In this document: positions 7,813 to 18,000 of the stretch, piece by piece
Position numbering within the stretch: the first letter of the stretch is position 1
How the letters are laid out: each line of letters begins with the position of its first letter
Assembly: GCA_963557065.1 (NCBI GenBank)
Contig: CAUWCT010000001.1
Coordinates: 1-64,000 of the forward strand
DNA length: 64,000 bases
Direction of reading: 5' to 3'
Origin: UMGS1370 sp963557065
GTDB lineage: Bacteria; Bacillota; Clostridia; Lachnospirales; Lachnospiraceae
Notes under the pieces: generated by a model
What the model was told of the DNA's origin: nothing
Seen by the model: the letters and a program-made list of their open reading frames with translations, nothing else
Databases searched by the model: none
Position numbers and translations under genes: made by a program

Positions 7813-9204
7813 CTAAACTGTTACATTTCTTAAATACTCATCAATTCCTCTGGCCCCGGCCTTTCCTGCCTCCATTGCCAGAATTACCGTAGCAGCTCCG
7901 ATAACTGCATCGCCCCCGGCAAATACTCCTTTTCTGCTGGTCTGCCCGTTATCTTCCTGAGCCACAATACATTTGTGCCGGTTAATCTCCAGACCTTTTG
8001 TTGTAGAAGAAATCAGCGGATTGGGGGAGGTTCCCAAAGACATAATCACTGTATCCACTTCAATGGTATAATCAGAGCCCGGAATTTCCACCGGACGTCT
8101 TCTGCCTGATGCATCCGGTTCTCCCAGTTCCATTTTGCGGACCACCATGCCTGTCACCCAGTCATTTTCATCCGTAAGAATCTCCACCGGATTTGTAAGC
8201 AGATCAAAAATCACGCCCTCTTCCTTTGCATGATGGACTTCTTCTGCGCGGGCAGGCAGTTCCGCCTCGCTTCTGCGGTAAATCACATGAACTTCCGCCC
8301 CCAGACGGAGAGCTGTCCTGGCTGCATCCATAGCTACGTTGCCGCCGCCTACTACTGCCACTTTCTTTCCTGCCGCAATGGGTGTGTCATACTCTTTGCG
8401 AAACGCCTTCATCAGATTGTTTCGGGTCAAATACTCATTGGCGGAAAATACCCCGTTGGCATTTTCTCCCGGAATCCCCATAAACTTGGGCAGTCCGGCG
8501 CCAGAGCCGATAAATACTGCTTCAAATCCTTCCTCATCCATCAGTTCATCTATGGTAACAGACTTTCCGATAATTACATTTGTCTCGATTTTCACTCCCA
8601 GCTTTCTTACGTTGTCAATCTCGGAACGGACTACTGTATTTTTCGGCAGACGAAATTCCGGAATTCCGTAAGTCAGCACACCGCCAGGCTCATGAAGCGC
8701 CTCAAAAATCGTGACCTCATACCCCATCTTGGCCAAATCTCCTGCACAGGTAAGCCCGGCAGGGCCGGAACCGATTACAGCAACTTTTCTGCCATTGGTT
8801 GCCTTCGGCGCCTGGGGAACAATTCCATGTTCTCTGGACCAGTCTGCCACAAACCGCTCCAGTTTCCCGATGGAAACCGGCTCTCCCTTGATTCCCCGGA
8901 TACATTTCCCCTCACACTGAGTCTCCTGGGGACATACCCGGCCGCACACAGCCGGAAGGGCGGAAGATTGGGCAATCACCTGGGCAGCGCCTTTAAAATC
9001 CCTCTCCGTTATTTTTTTAATGAATGCAGGAATATCAATGGAAACGGGACATCCCTGAACGCATAAGGGCTTTTTGCACTGGAGGCAGCGTTTTGCCTCT
9101 TCAACTGCTTCTTCTTCGCTGTAGCCCAGACAGACTTCTTCAAAATTTGCTGCCCTTACCTTTGGGTCCTGTTCTTTAATGGGAACTCTCTTCATTCCGT
9201 CCAT
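7813..9204 (-). CDS. nfnB: NfnB / GltA-like NADPH-dependent oxidoreductase, flavoprotein subunit
   Basis: 463-residue FAD and Fe-S protein of the glutamate synthase small-chain family. N-terminal cysteine clusters CLQCKKPLCVQGCP and CGRVCPQETQCEGKC bind 4Fe-4S clusters. Two dinucleotide folds follow: FAD site VAVIGSGPAGLTCAGDLA near residue 140 and NADPH site VAVVGGGNVAMDAARTALR near residue 285. It is paired with a FAD/NAD reductase subunit sharing one base of its stop (TGATG), the arrangement of electron-bifurcating NADH-dependent ferredoxin:NADP oxidoreductase. An annotation pipeline may call it gltA, but no glutamate synthase large subunit is adjacent, so NfnB is preferred. GGAGG lies nine bases before the ATG. 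Confidence 0.88.
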   Translation of the reverse strand: MDGMKRVPIKEQDPKVRAANFEEVCLGYSEEEAVEEAKRCLQCKKPLCVQGCPVSIDIPAFIKKITERDFKGAAQVIAQSSALPAVCGRVCPQETQCEGKCIRGIKGEPVSIGKLERFVADWSREHGIVPQAPKATNGRKVAVIGSGPAGLTCAGDLAKMGYEVTIFEALHEPGGVLTYGIPEFRLPKNTVVRSEIDNVRKLGVKIETNVIIGKSVTIDELMDEEGFEAVFIGSGAGLPKFMGIPGENANGVFSANEYLTRNNLMKAFRKEYDTPIAAGKKVAVVGGGNVAMDAARTALRLGAEVHVIYRRSEAELPARAEEVHHAKEEGVIFDLLTNPVEILTDENDWVTGMVVRKMELGEPDASGRRRPVEIPGSDYTIEVDTVIMSLGTSPNPLISSTTKGLEINRHKCIVAQEDNGQTSRKGVFAGGDAVIGAATVILAMEAGKAGARGIDEYLRNVTV

Positions 9205-10094
9205 CAGTTATCACCTCCGCAATGTCCGCATCCGCCATGATGAGTCGCGCCCTCCTGGACTTTTAACATATCCCGGCCTTCCTGGGTCTTATACATCTGC
9301 TGTCTCTTCATAGCCTGATCAAAATCCACTAAATGTCCATCAAATTCCGGCCCGTCTACACAGGCAAATTTCACTTCGTCTCCTACGCTGACCCGACACG
9401 CACCGCACATGCCCGTACCGTCTACCATAATGGGATTCAGGCTGACAATCGTAGGAATGCCCAGTTCTTTTGTCAGCCGGCTGACAAATTTCATCATAAT
9501 CATTGGACCGATGGCTACGCAGACATCATAAACTTTCCCCTCATTTTTTACCAGTTCTTCAATCACAGAGGTGACCATGCCTTTTCGCCCGTAAGAACCG
9601 TCATCTGTGGCAACATAAAGAGTTCCTGCCACTGCTTCCATCTCTTTTTCCAAAATCAGCAGTTCTTTGTTCTTAGAGCCTACAATTACGTCCGCTTCTA
9701 TTCCATGATCCCGCATCCACTTTACCTGGGGATAGACCGGAGCCGCGCCTACGCCGCCTGCCACAAATAAATATCTTCTTTTTTGAACTTCTTCTATTGG
9801 ATCGGTCACAAATTCAGAAGGATTTCCCAATGGGCCTGCCACGTCCTGAAAACTGTCTCCTTCCTTTAAAAATGCCATCCGGTAAGTAGAAGCGCCTACC
9901 GTCTGGAACACAATGGTAATGGTTCCTTTCTCTCTGTCAAAATCGCAGATGGTCAGAGGAATTCTTTCCCCTTCCTCATCAATCTTTACAATCACAAACT
10001 CACCTGGCTGACATGATTTTGCCACTCTGGGGGCTTCCACATCCATCAGGTATATTTTATCAGCAAGCTGTTCTGCCTTTAAAATCCTGTACAT
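9204..10094 (-). CDS. nfnA: NfnA: FAD/NAD-binding subunit of ferredoxin:NADP oxidoreductase
   Basis: 296-residue ferredoxin-reductase-like protein of the sulfide dehydrogenase SudB / PyrK type. It has an N-terminal FAD-binding barrel with RIPLTICDFDRE, an NAD-binding domain around FVAGGVGAAPVYPQVKWM, and a C-terminal [2Fe-2S]-type cysteine set GTGMCGACRVSVGDEVKFACVDGPEF. A terminal HHGGCGHCGGDN tail is also seen. With NfnB it would couple NADH and reduced ferredoxin oxidation to NADP reduction, a key NADPH source in clostridia. GGAGG lies before the ATG and its stop overlaps the nfnB start. PyrK is the alternative family member, but the partner gene argues for NfnA. Confidence 0.87.
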   Translation of the reverse strand: MYRILKAEQLADKIYLMDVEAPRVAKSCQPGEFVIVKIDEEGERIPLTICDFDREKGTITIVFQTVGASTYRMAFLKEGDSFQDVAGPLGNPSEFVTDPIEEVQKRRYLFVAGGVGAAPVYPQVKWMRDHGIEADVIVGSKNKELLILEKEMEAVAGTLYVATDDGSYGRKGMVTSVIEELVKNEGKVYDVCVAIGPMIMMKFVSRLTKELGIPTIVSLNPIMVDGTGMCGACRVSVGDEVKFACVDGPEFDGHLVDFDQAMKRQQMYKTQEGRDMLKVQEGATHHGGCGHCGGDN

Positions 10095-10185
10095 CTCTTT
10101 CCTCCCTGTCCTCTGTCTTGATAATATTGTAGTACATTAAAGTTCTGACTTGCGCATTTCTTTTAATCTTACCATTGATCCTGCC

Positions 10186-10680
10186 TTATGGCAATACTTT
10201 TTTGTACATCCGAAATTCGTAGCACAAATTAAAATAGGTCTGCTCATCACTTTCGGCCTCTAATGTCCACTGACTGTCCTGTTCCAGGTTTGGAAAGTAC
10301 GTGTCTGCATCATATTCATAGTCGATCCAGGTCACATGGGCAGTGTCGCAGTAAGGCAGAAACGCTTCGTAGATTTCCTGTCCTCCTGCAATATAAATGT
10401 CCTCTGACGGATATTTGTCCAATTCCTTTAATGCTTCCTCCAGACTGTGAACCATCACAGCCCCTTTTACAGAATAAGACGGATCGCGGGTCAGCACTAT
10501 ATTGGTACGTCCATATAATGGCTGTCCTCCGGGAAGGCTTTCCAGAGTTTTCCTCCCCATCACAACTACTTTCCCCAATGTCTCTTCCCGAAACATTTTC
10601 TGGTCTCCTGGAATGGAGACCAGAAGCTGGCCCTTTTTCCCAATGGCCCAGTGTCTGTCAACTGCCACAATCAGATTCAT
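10186..10680 (-). CDS. folA: Dihydrofolate reductase
   Basis: 164-residue NADPH-dependent dihydrofolate reductase. Family marks are the N-terminal MNLIVAVDRHWAIGKKGQLL, the VVMGRKTLESLPGGQPLYGRTNIVLTRD block, IYIAGGQEIYEAFLPY near residue 97, and YEFRMYKK at the C-terminus. It regenerates tetrahydrofolate, mainly after ThyA-type thymidylate synthesis. The start overlaps the stop of a ThyX-like gene by four bases (ATGA), so the two are translated together. No thyA is in this window. Confidence 0.95.
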   Translation of the reverse strand: MNLIVAVDRHWAIGKKGQLLVSIPGDQKMFREETLGKVVVMGRKTLESLPGGQPLYGRTNIVLTRDPSYSVKGAVMVHSLEEALKELDKYPSEDIYIAGGQEIYEAFLPYCDTAHVTWIDYEYDADTYFPNLEQDSQWTLEAESDEQTYFNLCYEFRMYKKVLP

Positions 10681-11315
10681 TCTGCCTGTTCCTCCTCACC
10701 CTCTGCAATAATCAGTTCTTTTGCGTAAGGCAGAGAAGAAATCCAGTCACAGAACGTATGCCATTCTTCCAGCTTATGATTCTTTCTGGCATAGTATATA
10801 TTTACCAGGGTCTCGTAATTAAAGGTACAGGTCCGCATCTGGTTGTAGCTGGACGGGAGAAGCTGAATCATATCATACCAGTCTGCCTTGTCCTTTGTCT
10901 CCAGATAACGGCAGCGGATCTCTTCCAGCCTGGCAATTATCAGGTCCATGAAATCCAGAGTGGACTTTGTCATATGATCCGTACTGAAGTCCTTCCGTTC
11001 AAAAGGCTTGCTGTGAATCTTGTGCATGGTGCTGGTGGAATTTGCTACTGTTGCCACTTTATAGGTATCATACTCTTTCCACCAGTACAGGGGAGCCGTA
11101 ATATCCACAGATACAAAAATCTGGCGGATAAATTTGCGGTGATCGCTTCCGGCCCTGCGGAGGCGCACTGCCAGCCCCAAGTCATTAGGCCCTAATCTAT
11201 ACTGCCCGTTTTCATCATAACTGCTGTCCATCCTGGACCAGCTGTTCATTGGATTTCTGGCTCCTCTCATGGCATTTTCCAGGTTCATAACGCTTGTTCT
11301 CTCTAATTGAATCAT
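10677..11315 (-). CDS. Divergent ThyX-like protein, function unproven
   Basis: 212 residues. The order of elements recalls flavin-dependent thymidylate synthase ThyX: a helical LAVRLRRAGSDHRKFIRQ segment near residue 47, a core strand IFVSVDITAPLYWWKEYDTYK near 67, and a late LLPSSYNQMRTCTFNYETLVNIY block followed by EEWHTFCDWI, resembling the ThyX C-terminal region. The canonical RHRxxSxNxxSxRY motif is not visible; WWKEYDTYKVATVANSTSTMH occupies its place. It may be a noncatalytic or substrate-shifted paralogue. Pairing with folA supports a folate/deoxynucleotide role, though classical ThyX organisms often lack folA. The homology is my reading of sparse motifs and needs profile confirmation. 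Confidence 0.6.
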   Translation of the reverse strand: MIQLERTSVMNLENAMRGARNPMNSWSRMDSSYDENGQYRLGPNDLGLAVRLRRAGSDHRKFIRQIFVSVDITAPLYWWKEYDTYKVATVANSTSTMHKIHSKPFERKDFSTDHMTKSTLDFMDLIIARLEEIRCRYLETKDKADWYDMIQLLPSSYNQMRTCTFNYETLVNIYYARKNHKLEEWHTFCDWISSLPYAKELIIAEGEEEQAE

Positions 11316-11342
11316 CTTTTATACTCCTTGTCATTGTTTACT

Positions 11343-14300
11343 CTACAGCCGGATTTCTTTTCCCAAAGCAAAGGAATAAATCAGGGATTCCTTTACCTGT
11401 TTTCCGGTTATCTGTTCCAGACTCCGTTTATAATACTCTAACTGGAGCCGGTAGCGGTCAATCAGAAGTTCTGCTCCGCCTTTTCCTACCCGATCCGTCT
11501 TATAATCAATTAAAACCAGACCATCGTCCTCTTCTATCCAGGCATCGATCATTCCCTGAACCAGCACCAGTTCCTCTGACTGGGCAATCTCCATTTCTTT
11601 TGCAGGAATACCCACCATAAACTGCTGTTCTCTGTGAAGCCGTCCTTCTCTGTCCGCCTGTTCCATCCTTCTTCCAAGGGGGCCAAACAGCAGCAGGGCC
11701 AGCATGGAACTGTCAATCCACTCTGCCTCTTCTTTTTGAATCTTTCCCTGATCTTTTAGGTCTTTTAGGAATGCAGACACAAACCGGTCCAGATCCTCTC
11801 TGGTCATGTCCGGTGAAACGTCTCCAAACCGCAGCAGTTCCAGCACTCGATGGACGCAGGTTCCAAAAGCAGCTCCGCCAATCTTTCTGCCTGGCTTCTC
11901 CCGGACTTCTTCCGGTTCCTGGAAAAGTTTTGCCTCTGCCTCGTTGTCTGCATTTCCTTCTTCCATCTCAAGAAGCTGCCTTTGCCGCTTGATCCCGGAT
12001 ACAGAAAGCATGGCATACAGACTGGTATCGGGCCCAAACGGGTACTGATAAGAAAGCTGTTCTTTTAAAAGAGTCTGCATTCCCTCTTCATACGTCTTTT
12101 CACAGTCCAGTCCCAACAAATCCTCTTTTGCAGTTTTCCGGTCAATCTGCCTTAAAACCTCTTCCCCCACCAGATTGGAGACGAAAACTACATTCATGGT
12201 AATCAGTCCTTCCCTCTTTACCTTTGGAAAGGCCATTAAAATCCAGTCCAGATAGGAGGATGCTCCGGACAGCACTGCCGATGGAAGTTCTTTTAGACTT
12301 TCCTCTCCTTTTGAGCCCCATTTTTCCAGTTTTTTCTCCAGAGACTTTTCGGAGGCTGTCAAAATCAGCTTTTCTTTGGCCCTGGTCATAGCCACATACA
12401 GGACCCTCAGTTCCTCTCCCAGATTTTCCATATCCATCCGGCGTTTTAATACCTGCTTTTTTAAAGTAGGGACTTTTATTCGTCTGTCCAGATCCAGATA
12501 ATCTGCGGCAATGCCAAGGTCCGGATCAATTAAGACTCTGCCTGTCAAATCCTGCTTATTAAACCGTTTTCCCATTCCTGCAAGAATCACCACAGGAAAT
12601 TCCAGACCTTTGCTTTTATGGATACTCATAATCCGCACAACATCTGAATTCTCTCCAAATACAGATGCTTCTCCAAAATCTGTCTCAAATTTTTTTAATT
12701 TTTCAATATAGCGGATAAAATGAAACAGCCCTTTATAGCTGGTGCTTTCATAAGCAGACGCCTTTTCCGCCAGCATATCCAGGTTGGCCTGTCTGGTACG
12801 GCCCGCCGGCATAGCGGAAACATAGTCGTAATATCCGCTGCGCTGGTAAATCTGGTAAATCAGTTCATGAATCGGAAGCCAGGTGGCAAGCAGCCTGTAT
12901 TCCAGAAGCATCTCTTCCAGCTTTTTCAGTTTATCTGTAATCCTCTGATTTCTTTCTGCCGTATCTGCCTCTTCTCCGGCCGGCCTCCCATCTTCTGAAA
13001 GCCAGAGACGGACCGCACTGTAAAGTCCTCTGTCTCCATATTTGTTTTTTCTGGAAGTTTGTTTATAGTTGGCCGCAAGCCACGCCAATTCCTCTTCACT
13101 CATCCCGATCATGGGGGACTTTAAAACACAGGCCAGAGGAATATCCTGAAACGGATTATCTACCACTGCCAAAAGACTTAACACAGTTTCCACTTCCACA
13201 GTGTCAAAATATCCGGTCTGAGTCTGGGCTGCTGCCGGAATCCCGGCATTCATCAGCACGCTGACCAAAACCTCTGCCCAGCCTGTAACACTGCGGAGCA
13301 AAATCACAATATCCCCCAGTTTTGCCGTCCGGTACGATTCTTTTTTCTTATCCCACACTAAAAGCCCTGTCTCCCCATCCGTCAGGCTGCGGATCTTTTC
13401 TGCAATCATCCTGGCTTCCAGTTCTTTTTCTGTATAATCTGCCGCATCTTCCTCCAGGCCTTCTAAAACCTGGCTGTCTGTTGGAACAATGAGAAGTTCT
13501 GTGCCCGTATCCGTCCGATCTGCCTTCTCTTCTCCCGGATCGGCAAACTCTGCTCCCGGATAAAGGGCTGTCTCCTCTGTGTAAGAAATTCCGCCCAGAT
13601 TTTTGATCATAATCTGGTAAAACACTGCGTTTATACTGTTTAAAACAGAAGCCCGGCTTCTGAAATTCTGGCGCAGTTCTATTTTCCGGTATTGTCCTGG
13701 TTCGGTGGGATACCGGTTATACTTTTCCAGAAACAGATCCGGCCTTGCCAGGCGGAACCGGTATATGCTCTGCTTCACATCCCCTACCATAAATACATTG
13801 GGATGTCCTTCTTTTTCCCTGGAAATGGCTTTTATCAAAGTCTCCTGCACCAGATTGCTGTCCTGATACTCATCTACCATAATCTCTTCAAACCGGCTTC
13901 CAATCTCCCAGGCAGCCGGAGATGGAATCCTCTTTCCGTCTTTGATTTCCCAGAGTACCTCCAGGGCAAAATGCTCCAGATCATTAAAGTCCACCAGATT
14001 TCGTTCTCTTTTTGCCTCCTGAAACCGGACAGAAAACTCTTCTGCCAGCTGCAGCAAAAGTTCTGTGGTTTCTTTGGTATCTTCCAGGGTCTTTATCACC
14101 ATCTCAAAAGGCTGCCTGCTGTAATGGTCTTTCCAGCCTTTTACAATTTTCTTGACTCTGTCTCTAAAACCGGTGACAAAACTTTTTTTCTCCGGGTCCA
14201 CTTCCTTGCTGCGCACAGCCGGGAGTTTTCCAAAGGAGCAGCCATTTAAAAGCCGGAGAAACTGCTCATAATCTTTTATCTGAGCAAATTGCCCTATCAT

Positions 14301-15068
14301 ATCCCCCTCTTCCAAAATGGTATCCCGGTAAACCAAAGGTCCGTCCTCTTCCTCGCAAACCCTGGCGCACAACCGCAAATGCCTGCTCATCTCCTCTGCC
14401 TGCATACGGATGTCTTCCATCAAAAACTTCATCCATCCGCTCTGCTCCACAGATTCTCCCGAAGTCTCCTCCAATTCCTTTCTGCACTGCTTCAGCCATT
14501 CAGCCGGCCATGGATGGCTCTGAGAAAACCGCCACACCTGAAAAATAACGTCTTCGATGCCAAAATCACTTTTCCCCAGGGCATAGGTTTCTACAAAATG
14601 AAGAAATGCCGGGGCCCCGGAGCCGTACCACTGCTCCAAAAGTTCTTTCATTACATCGCCCTGCAAAAGAGAAAGTTCCCCAGGATCCCCGATTCGGAAT
14701 GCCGGATCTAAATCAAGGCAGTTGTAGTATTCCCGGATCAGTCCCATACAAAAACTGTCGATGGTGGTAATCTGCGCCCTGGAAACCAGAATCGACTGGA
14801 GTTCTAAATGTTTGTCCGAGGGATCTTCCTCCCGTTTTCTGTCAATGGCATCCCGGATGCGCTCTCTCATTTCCGCTGCCGCCGCATTGGTAAACGTCAT
14901 AATCAACAGATGATCGATGTCCACAGGCTTTTCTTTATCTGTAATCATCTCAATAATCCGTTCCACCAAAACCGCAGTCTTTCCGCTGCCGGCAGCCGCA
15001 GAAACCAGAAGATTTCCATTTCTGTGATCGATTACCTGACGCTGCCCCCTGGTCCATGCTACTGACAT
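11343..15068 (-). CDS. addA: AddA helicase-nuclease subunit
   Basis: 1241-residue UvrD-like helicase fused to a RecB-type nuclease, the normal AddA length. Walker A is VSAAAGSGKTAVLVERI near residue 24, the Walker B block EIMVDEYQDSN lies near residue 395, helicase motif RIMSIHKSKGLEFPVV near 800, and the nuclease motif VLIDYKTDRV near 1190. With AddB it unwinds and resects double-strand DNA ends and responds to Chi, feeding RecA recombination. Its start lies inside the last codons of addB (10-base overlap). Confidence 0.96.
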   Translation of the reverse strand: MSVAWTRGQRQVIDHRNGNLLVSAAAGSGKTAVLVERIIEMITDKEKPVDIDHLLIMTFTNAAAAEMRERIRDAIDRKREEDPSDKHLELQSILVSRAQITTIDSFCMGLIREYYNCLDLDPAFRIGDPGELSLLQGDVMKELLEQWYGSGAPAFLHFVETYALGKSDFGIEDVIFQVWRFSQSHPWPAEWLKQCRKELEETSGESVEQSGWMKFLMEDIRMQAEEMSRHLRLCARVCEEEDGPLVYRDTILEEGDMIGQFAQIKDYEQFLRLLNGCSFGKLPAVRSKEVDPEKKSFVTGFRDRVKKIVKGWKDHYSRQPFEMVIKTLEDTKETTELLLQLAEEFSVRFQEAKRERNLVDFNDLEHFALEVLWEIKDGKRIPSPAAWEIGSRFEEIMVDEYQDSNLVQETLIKAISREKEGHPNVFMVGDVKQSIYRFRLARPDLFLEKYNRYPTEPGQYRKIELRQNFRSRASVLNSINAVFYQIMIKNLGGISYTEETALYPGAEFADPGEEKADRTDTGTELLIVPTDSQVLEGLEEDAADYTEKELEARMIAEKIRSLTDGETGLLVWDKKKESYRTAKLGDIVILLRSVTGWAEVLVSVLMNAGIPAAAQTQTGYFDTVEVETVLSLLAVVDNPFQDIPLACVLKSPMIGMSEEELAWLAANYKQTSRKNKYGDRGLYSAVRLWLSEDGRPAGEEADTAERNQRITDKLKKLEEMLLEYRLLATWLPIHELIYQIYQRSGYYDYVSAMPAGRTRQANLDMLAEKASAYESTSYKGLFHFIRYIEKLKKFETDFGEASVFGENSDVVRIMSIHKSKGLEFPVVILAGMGKRFNKQDLTGRVLIDPDLGIAADYLDLDRRIKVPTLKKQVLKRRMDMENLGEELRVLYVAMTRAKEKLILTASEKSLEKKLEKWGSKGEESLKELPSAVLSGASSYLDWILMAFPKVKREGLITMNVVFVSNLVGEEVLRQIDRKTAKEDLLGLDCEKTYEEGMQTLLKEQLSYQYPFGPDTSLYAMLSVSGIKRQRQLLEMEEGNADNEAEAKLFQEPEEVREKPGRKIGGAAFGTCVHRVLELLRFGDVSPDMTREDLDRFVSAFLKDLKDQGKIQKEEAEWIDSSMLALLLFGPLGRRMEQADREGRLHREQQFMVGIPAKEMEIAQSEELVLVQGMIDAWIEEDDGLVLIDYKTDRVGKGGAELLIDRYRLQLEYYKRSLEQITGKQVKESLIYSFALGKEIRL

Positions 15069-18000
15069 AGTTCCTCCCCTTTCTGCTGTTCTTCTATCTT
15101 ATTCCATATATCCTCGGTTTTTAAAGAACGAAGACGGCGGTATCCGTAACCTGCAGTTTTCCTGTCAAATCCGCAGACCGCATGGTAGGGACAGTAGTCA
15201 CATCCGGTCCTGTTTCCCTGCTTGTAGGGATTGACAGGGACTGTTCCGGATAAAATTTCCTGTCCTGCCGTCTTTAATTTTTCATGCACATACTGTCTCA
15301 GCGCCTGAAAACGCCTGCGGTTTGCTACCGAAGATTTGCCCTCTGCAACCAGTCCGTCTTTCATGGCGACCGGAATCACCTGGGACTCCTTTTCTATCTC
15401 CCGATCCATGTGGCGGATCACCTCTAATTCGCTGTCCACCAGTCCGCTCATCCGAAGTTTTTTTAAGATCTTTTCCTCAATACTCCCGTCCTCTTCATCC
15501 GGCTCCCAGTCCACTACCGGATCACTGATATGGTAATAGAACATGCCGGCAGGAACTACTTCTTTATTGGGATGTTTTTTTTCTTCCTGTTCTACTGCCG
15601 CATCCATGTACACAACTAACTGAAGCTGAAGGCCGTAATACAGGGCCGCCAGGTCAAAGCTGGTATTGCCGGATTTGTAGTCAATGATTTTTACATATAC
15701 ATGATTTTCATCTTCGCACAGATCCAGACGATCAATCCGGCCTTTTAAGTGGAGTTCTTCCTCCTCCGACAAAGAAATTTTCATGGCCTTTAAATTGTCA
15801 ATGGCAGAAAAAGACACTTCAAACCCTACCGGTATAAAATCTCCTTTTTTAATCTGTTCTGCCAGCGCCCATATAGTCCTGTCCGTAATCCGCTCTATCC
15901 GCTCTGTCAGATAGGCGTTGCGCGCAGAACTTTTTAATATGGTATTGCCGTACTCCTCTGCCACCTGCCGGACGCACTCCCTTACCAGACTTTTGCGCTC
16001 TTTATCATTCAACTCTGCCCAATCCATCTTTTGATCCCTGGCTGTCTGAAAACAGAGTTCTATGGACTGGTGAAACAGATTGCCCATATCAGAAGCCGCC
16101 ACTTCATACTCCTGGCGTTCCATCAGTTCCAGCCCATACTTGAGAAAATGGGCATAGGCGCAGGAGGCATACTGCTCAAACCTGGTGACACTGCCCTGAA
16201 GGATGGTGCCGTAAAGCGCTCTTGCGGCCGCCTTTCCAATCCCCTTTTCTTCATAAGAAGTAAAGGCGGCTTCTGTAATGCGGCAAACCGCTTCCTGCCA
16301 GTGTTCATCAGACAGAAACCATTTGTACAGTTCCAGAAATTCCTCACTGAAAAGTATCTCTTTCTTTTCCCCCGTCTCCTGGCTGTCCGTCAGTCCCTTT
16401 ATCAAGCGGCGAATCCCCTCTCTCTCAGACTGAATCGGCCAGGAAACGTCCCCCTTTTCCAGGACGTTCAGTTGGGGGAACAAATGACGCACATCCCCAA
16501 GTAAAGAAGAAGGCCGTCTTGCCTGACCGTCCGGGGACAGGCAGGCAAAGGTGAGCACCAGACGGAAAGAAGGTTTTGACAAGATCAAATACTGATAAAA
16601 TCTCTGAATACACCCGTCTTCCCTGGCTGTAGGAGCCAGTTCCAGACTGTGGGCCGCAAAAAATTCCCTGTCCTGGTCTGTCAGGATGCTCTGTCTGTCC
16701 TTTTTCTGAGGAATAATCCCCTCGTTTACACCCAGGAAAAACAGAACCCTGATTTCGTTTAAGCGGGTTCTGGTAATATCTCCCACTACCACCCGGTCGA
16801 TCACAGCCGGTATGGAGCCCACCTGAATTTCCTCAAAACCTGCATCCAAAATCTCTGCATACTCTTTTCTGCTTACCGTCTCCTCCCCTAAAAGAGCCGT
16901 CAGACGCTCAAACAATTCCTCCACCAGATCCCATGCCTGGCTGTACTCCTTTGCCAGACTCTCCTGTCCCCAGCTTTCAAACTGTCTCTGATACCACTCT
17001 AACTTTTCCTTGACACCTGCCTCTTCCAAATACTGCCAGAGCCGCTCTGTAATAGACGCAACTGTAGCCCCTTCTTCCAGAAACGCCTGGCGGAAGGAAC
17101 GGATGGGCGCCAGCACTGCCTCCCGGAATCGGTTGAGTTCTTCTAAATTAATGTCTGCCGCTCCCCGGTAAGTCCACTCCCATCGGGTATTCCACCGGCT
17201 GTATCCCCGGATTCCCAGCGCCCGGACATAGTTTTCCAGTCGGTCGATCATACGGGAGTCTTTCCAGGGTACAATCCCGGCATCCCGGCAGTCCGTCTGG
17301 AACAGAAATCCCTCTTCATCCCCCGGCATCCCGGGAACAAACTCTTCCAATTCATCCAATGCGCTTTCTGACAGGCCGCATTTTAAATATCGGAACACAC
17401 TTTCATAGGAAAAGTCTTCGCTGATTACAGCCAACAGGGAGCGAATCCACTCCACCAGGGGATTTTCTGTAATATCTCTCTTATCGTCAATAAAGCAGGG
17501 AATCCCCGCCTCTTTAAACTGATGGGAAATCTCCTTTCCGTATCCGTTTAAATCTCCTGTAACCACGCCAATGTCCCGGTAGCGCATTCCTTCTTTTCTC
17601 ACAGACTGCTGAATCTGGCTTACCAGAAACTGAACCTCCTCTGCCGGACTGACCGCCTTATAGATCCAGATCTGATCGGAAACCGGACGTTCTCCCTCCT
17701 CAGCCTTAAAGGGAACAAACCCCCGAAACAGATTTTTTTCCAGAAATGCAAGAGCCGGAGAATCACAAAATCTTGGGTGTTCATGCAGGCAAAAATCCTT
17801 TTTCTTTAAAATCTTTCCTTTTTGGGCCAGTTTTTCAATCCTGCTGACTGTATGTTTTCCCATATAAAATAAATGCTGAATGGATTCTTCTTTATATGGA
17901 TCGGTATTCGGATCAATGGTAACGCTGATTGTAACATCTTTTGCATACTGCAGCATCAGTCCGATAATCCGATACTGAACCGGTGTAAAACCGGTATATC

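Noticed and set aside
7810..7835. AACTGTTAC near the nfnB stop, resembling the dispersed element end
   Set aside because: Only a nine-base match, and it encodes the last residues and stop of nfnB.
7813..9204. Glutamate synthase small subunit (gltD/gltA) as the primary name
   Set aside because: No large glutamate synthase subunit is near, while an NfnA-type partner overlaps it, so NfnB is more likely.
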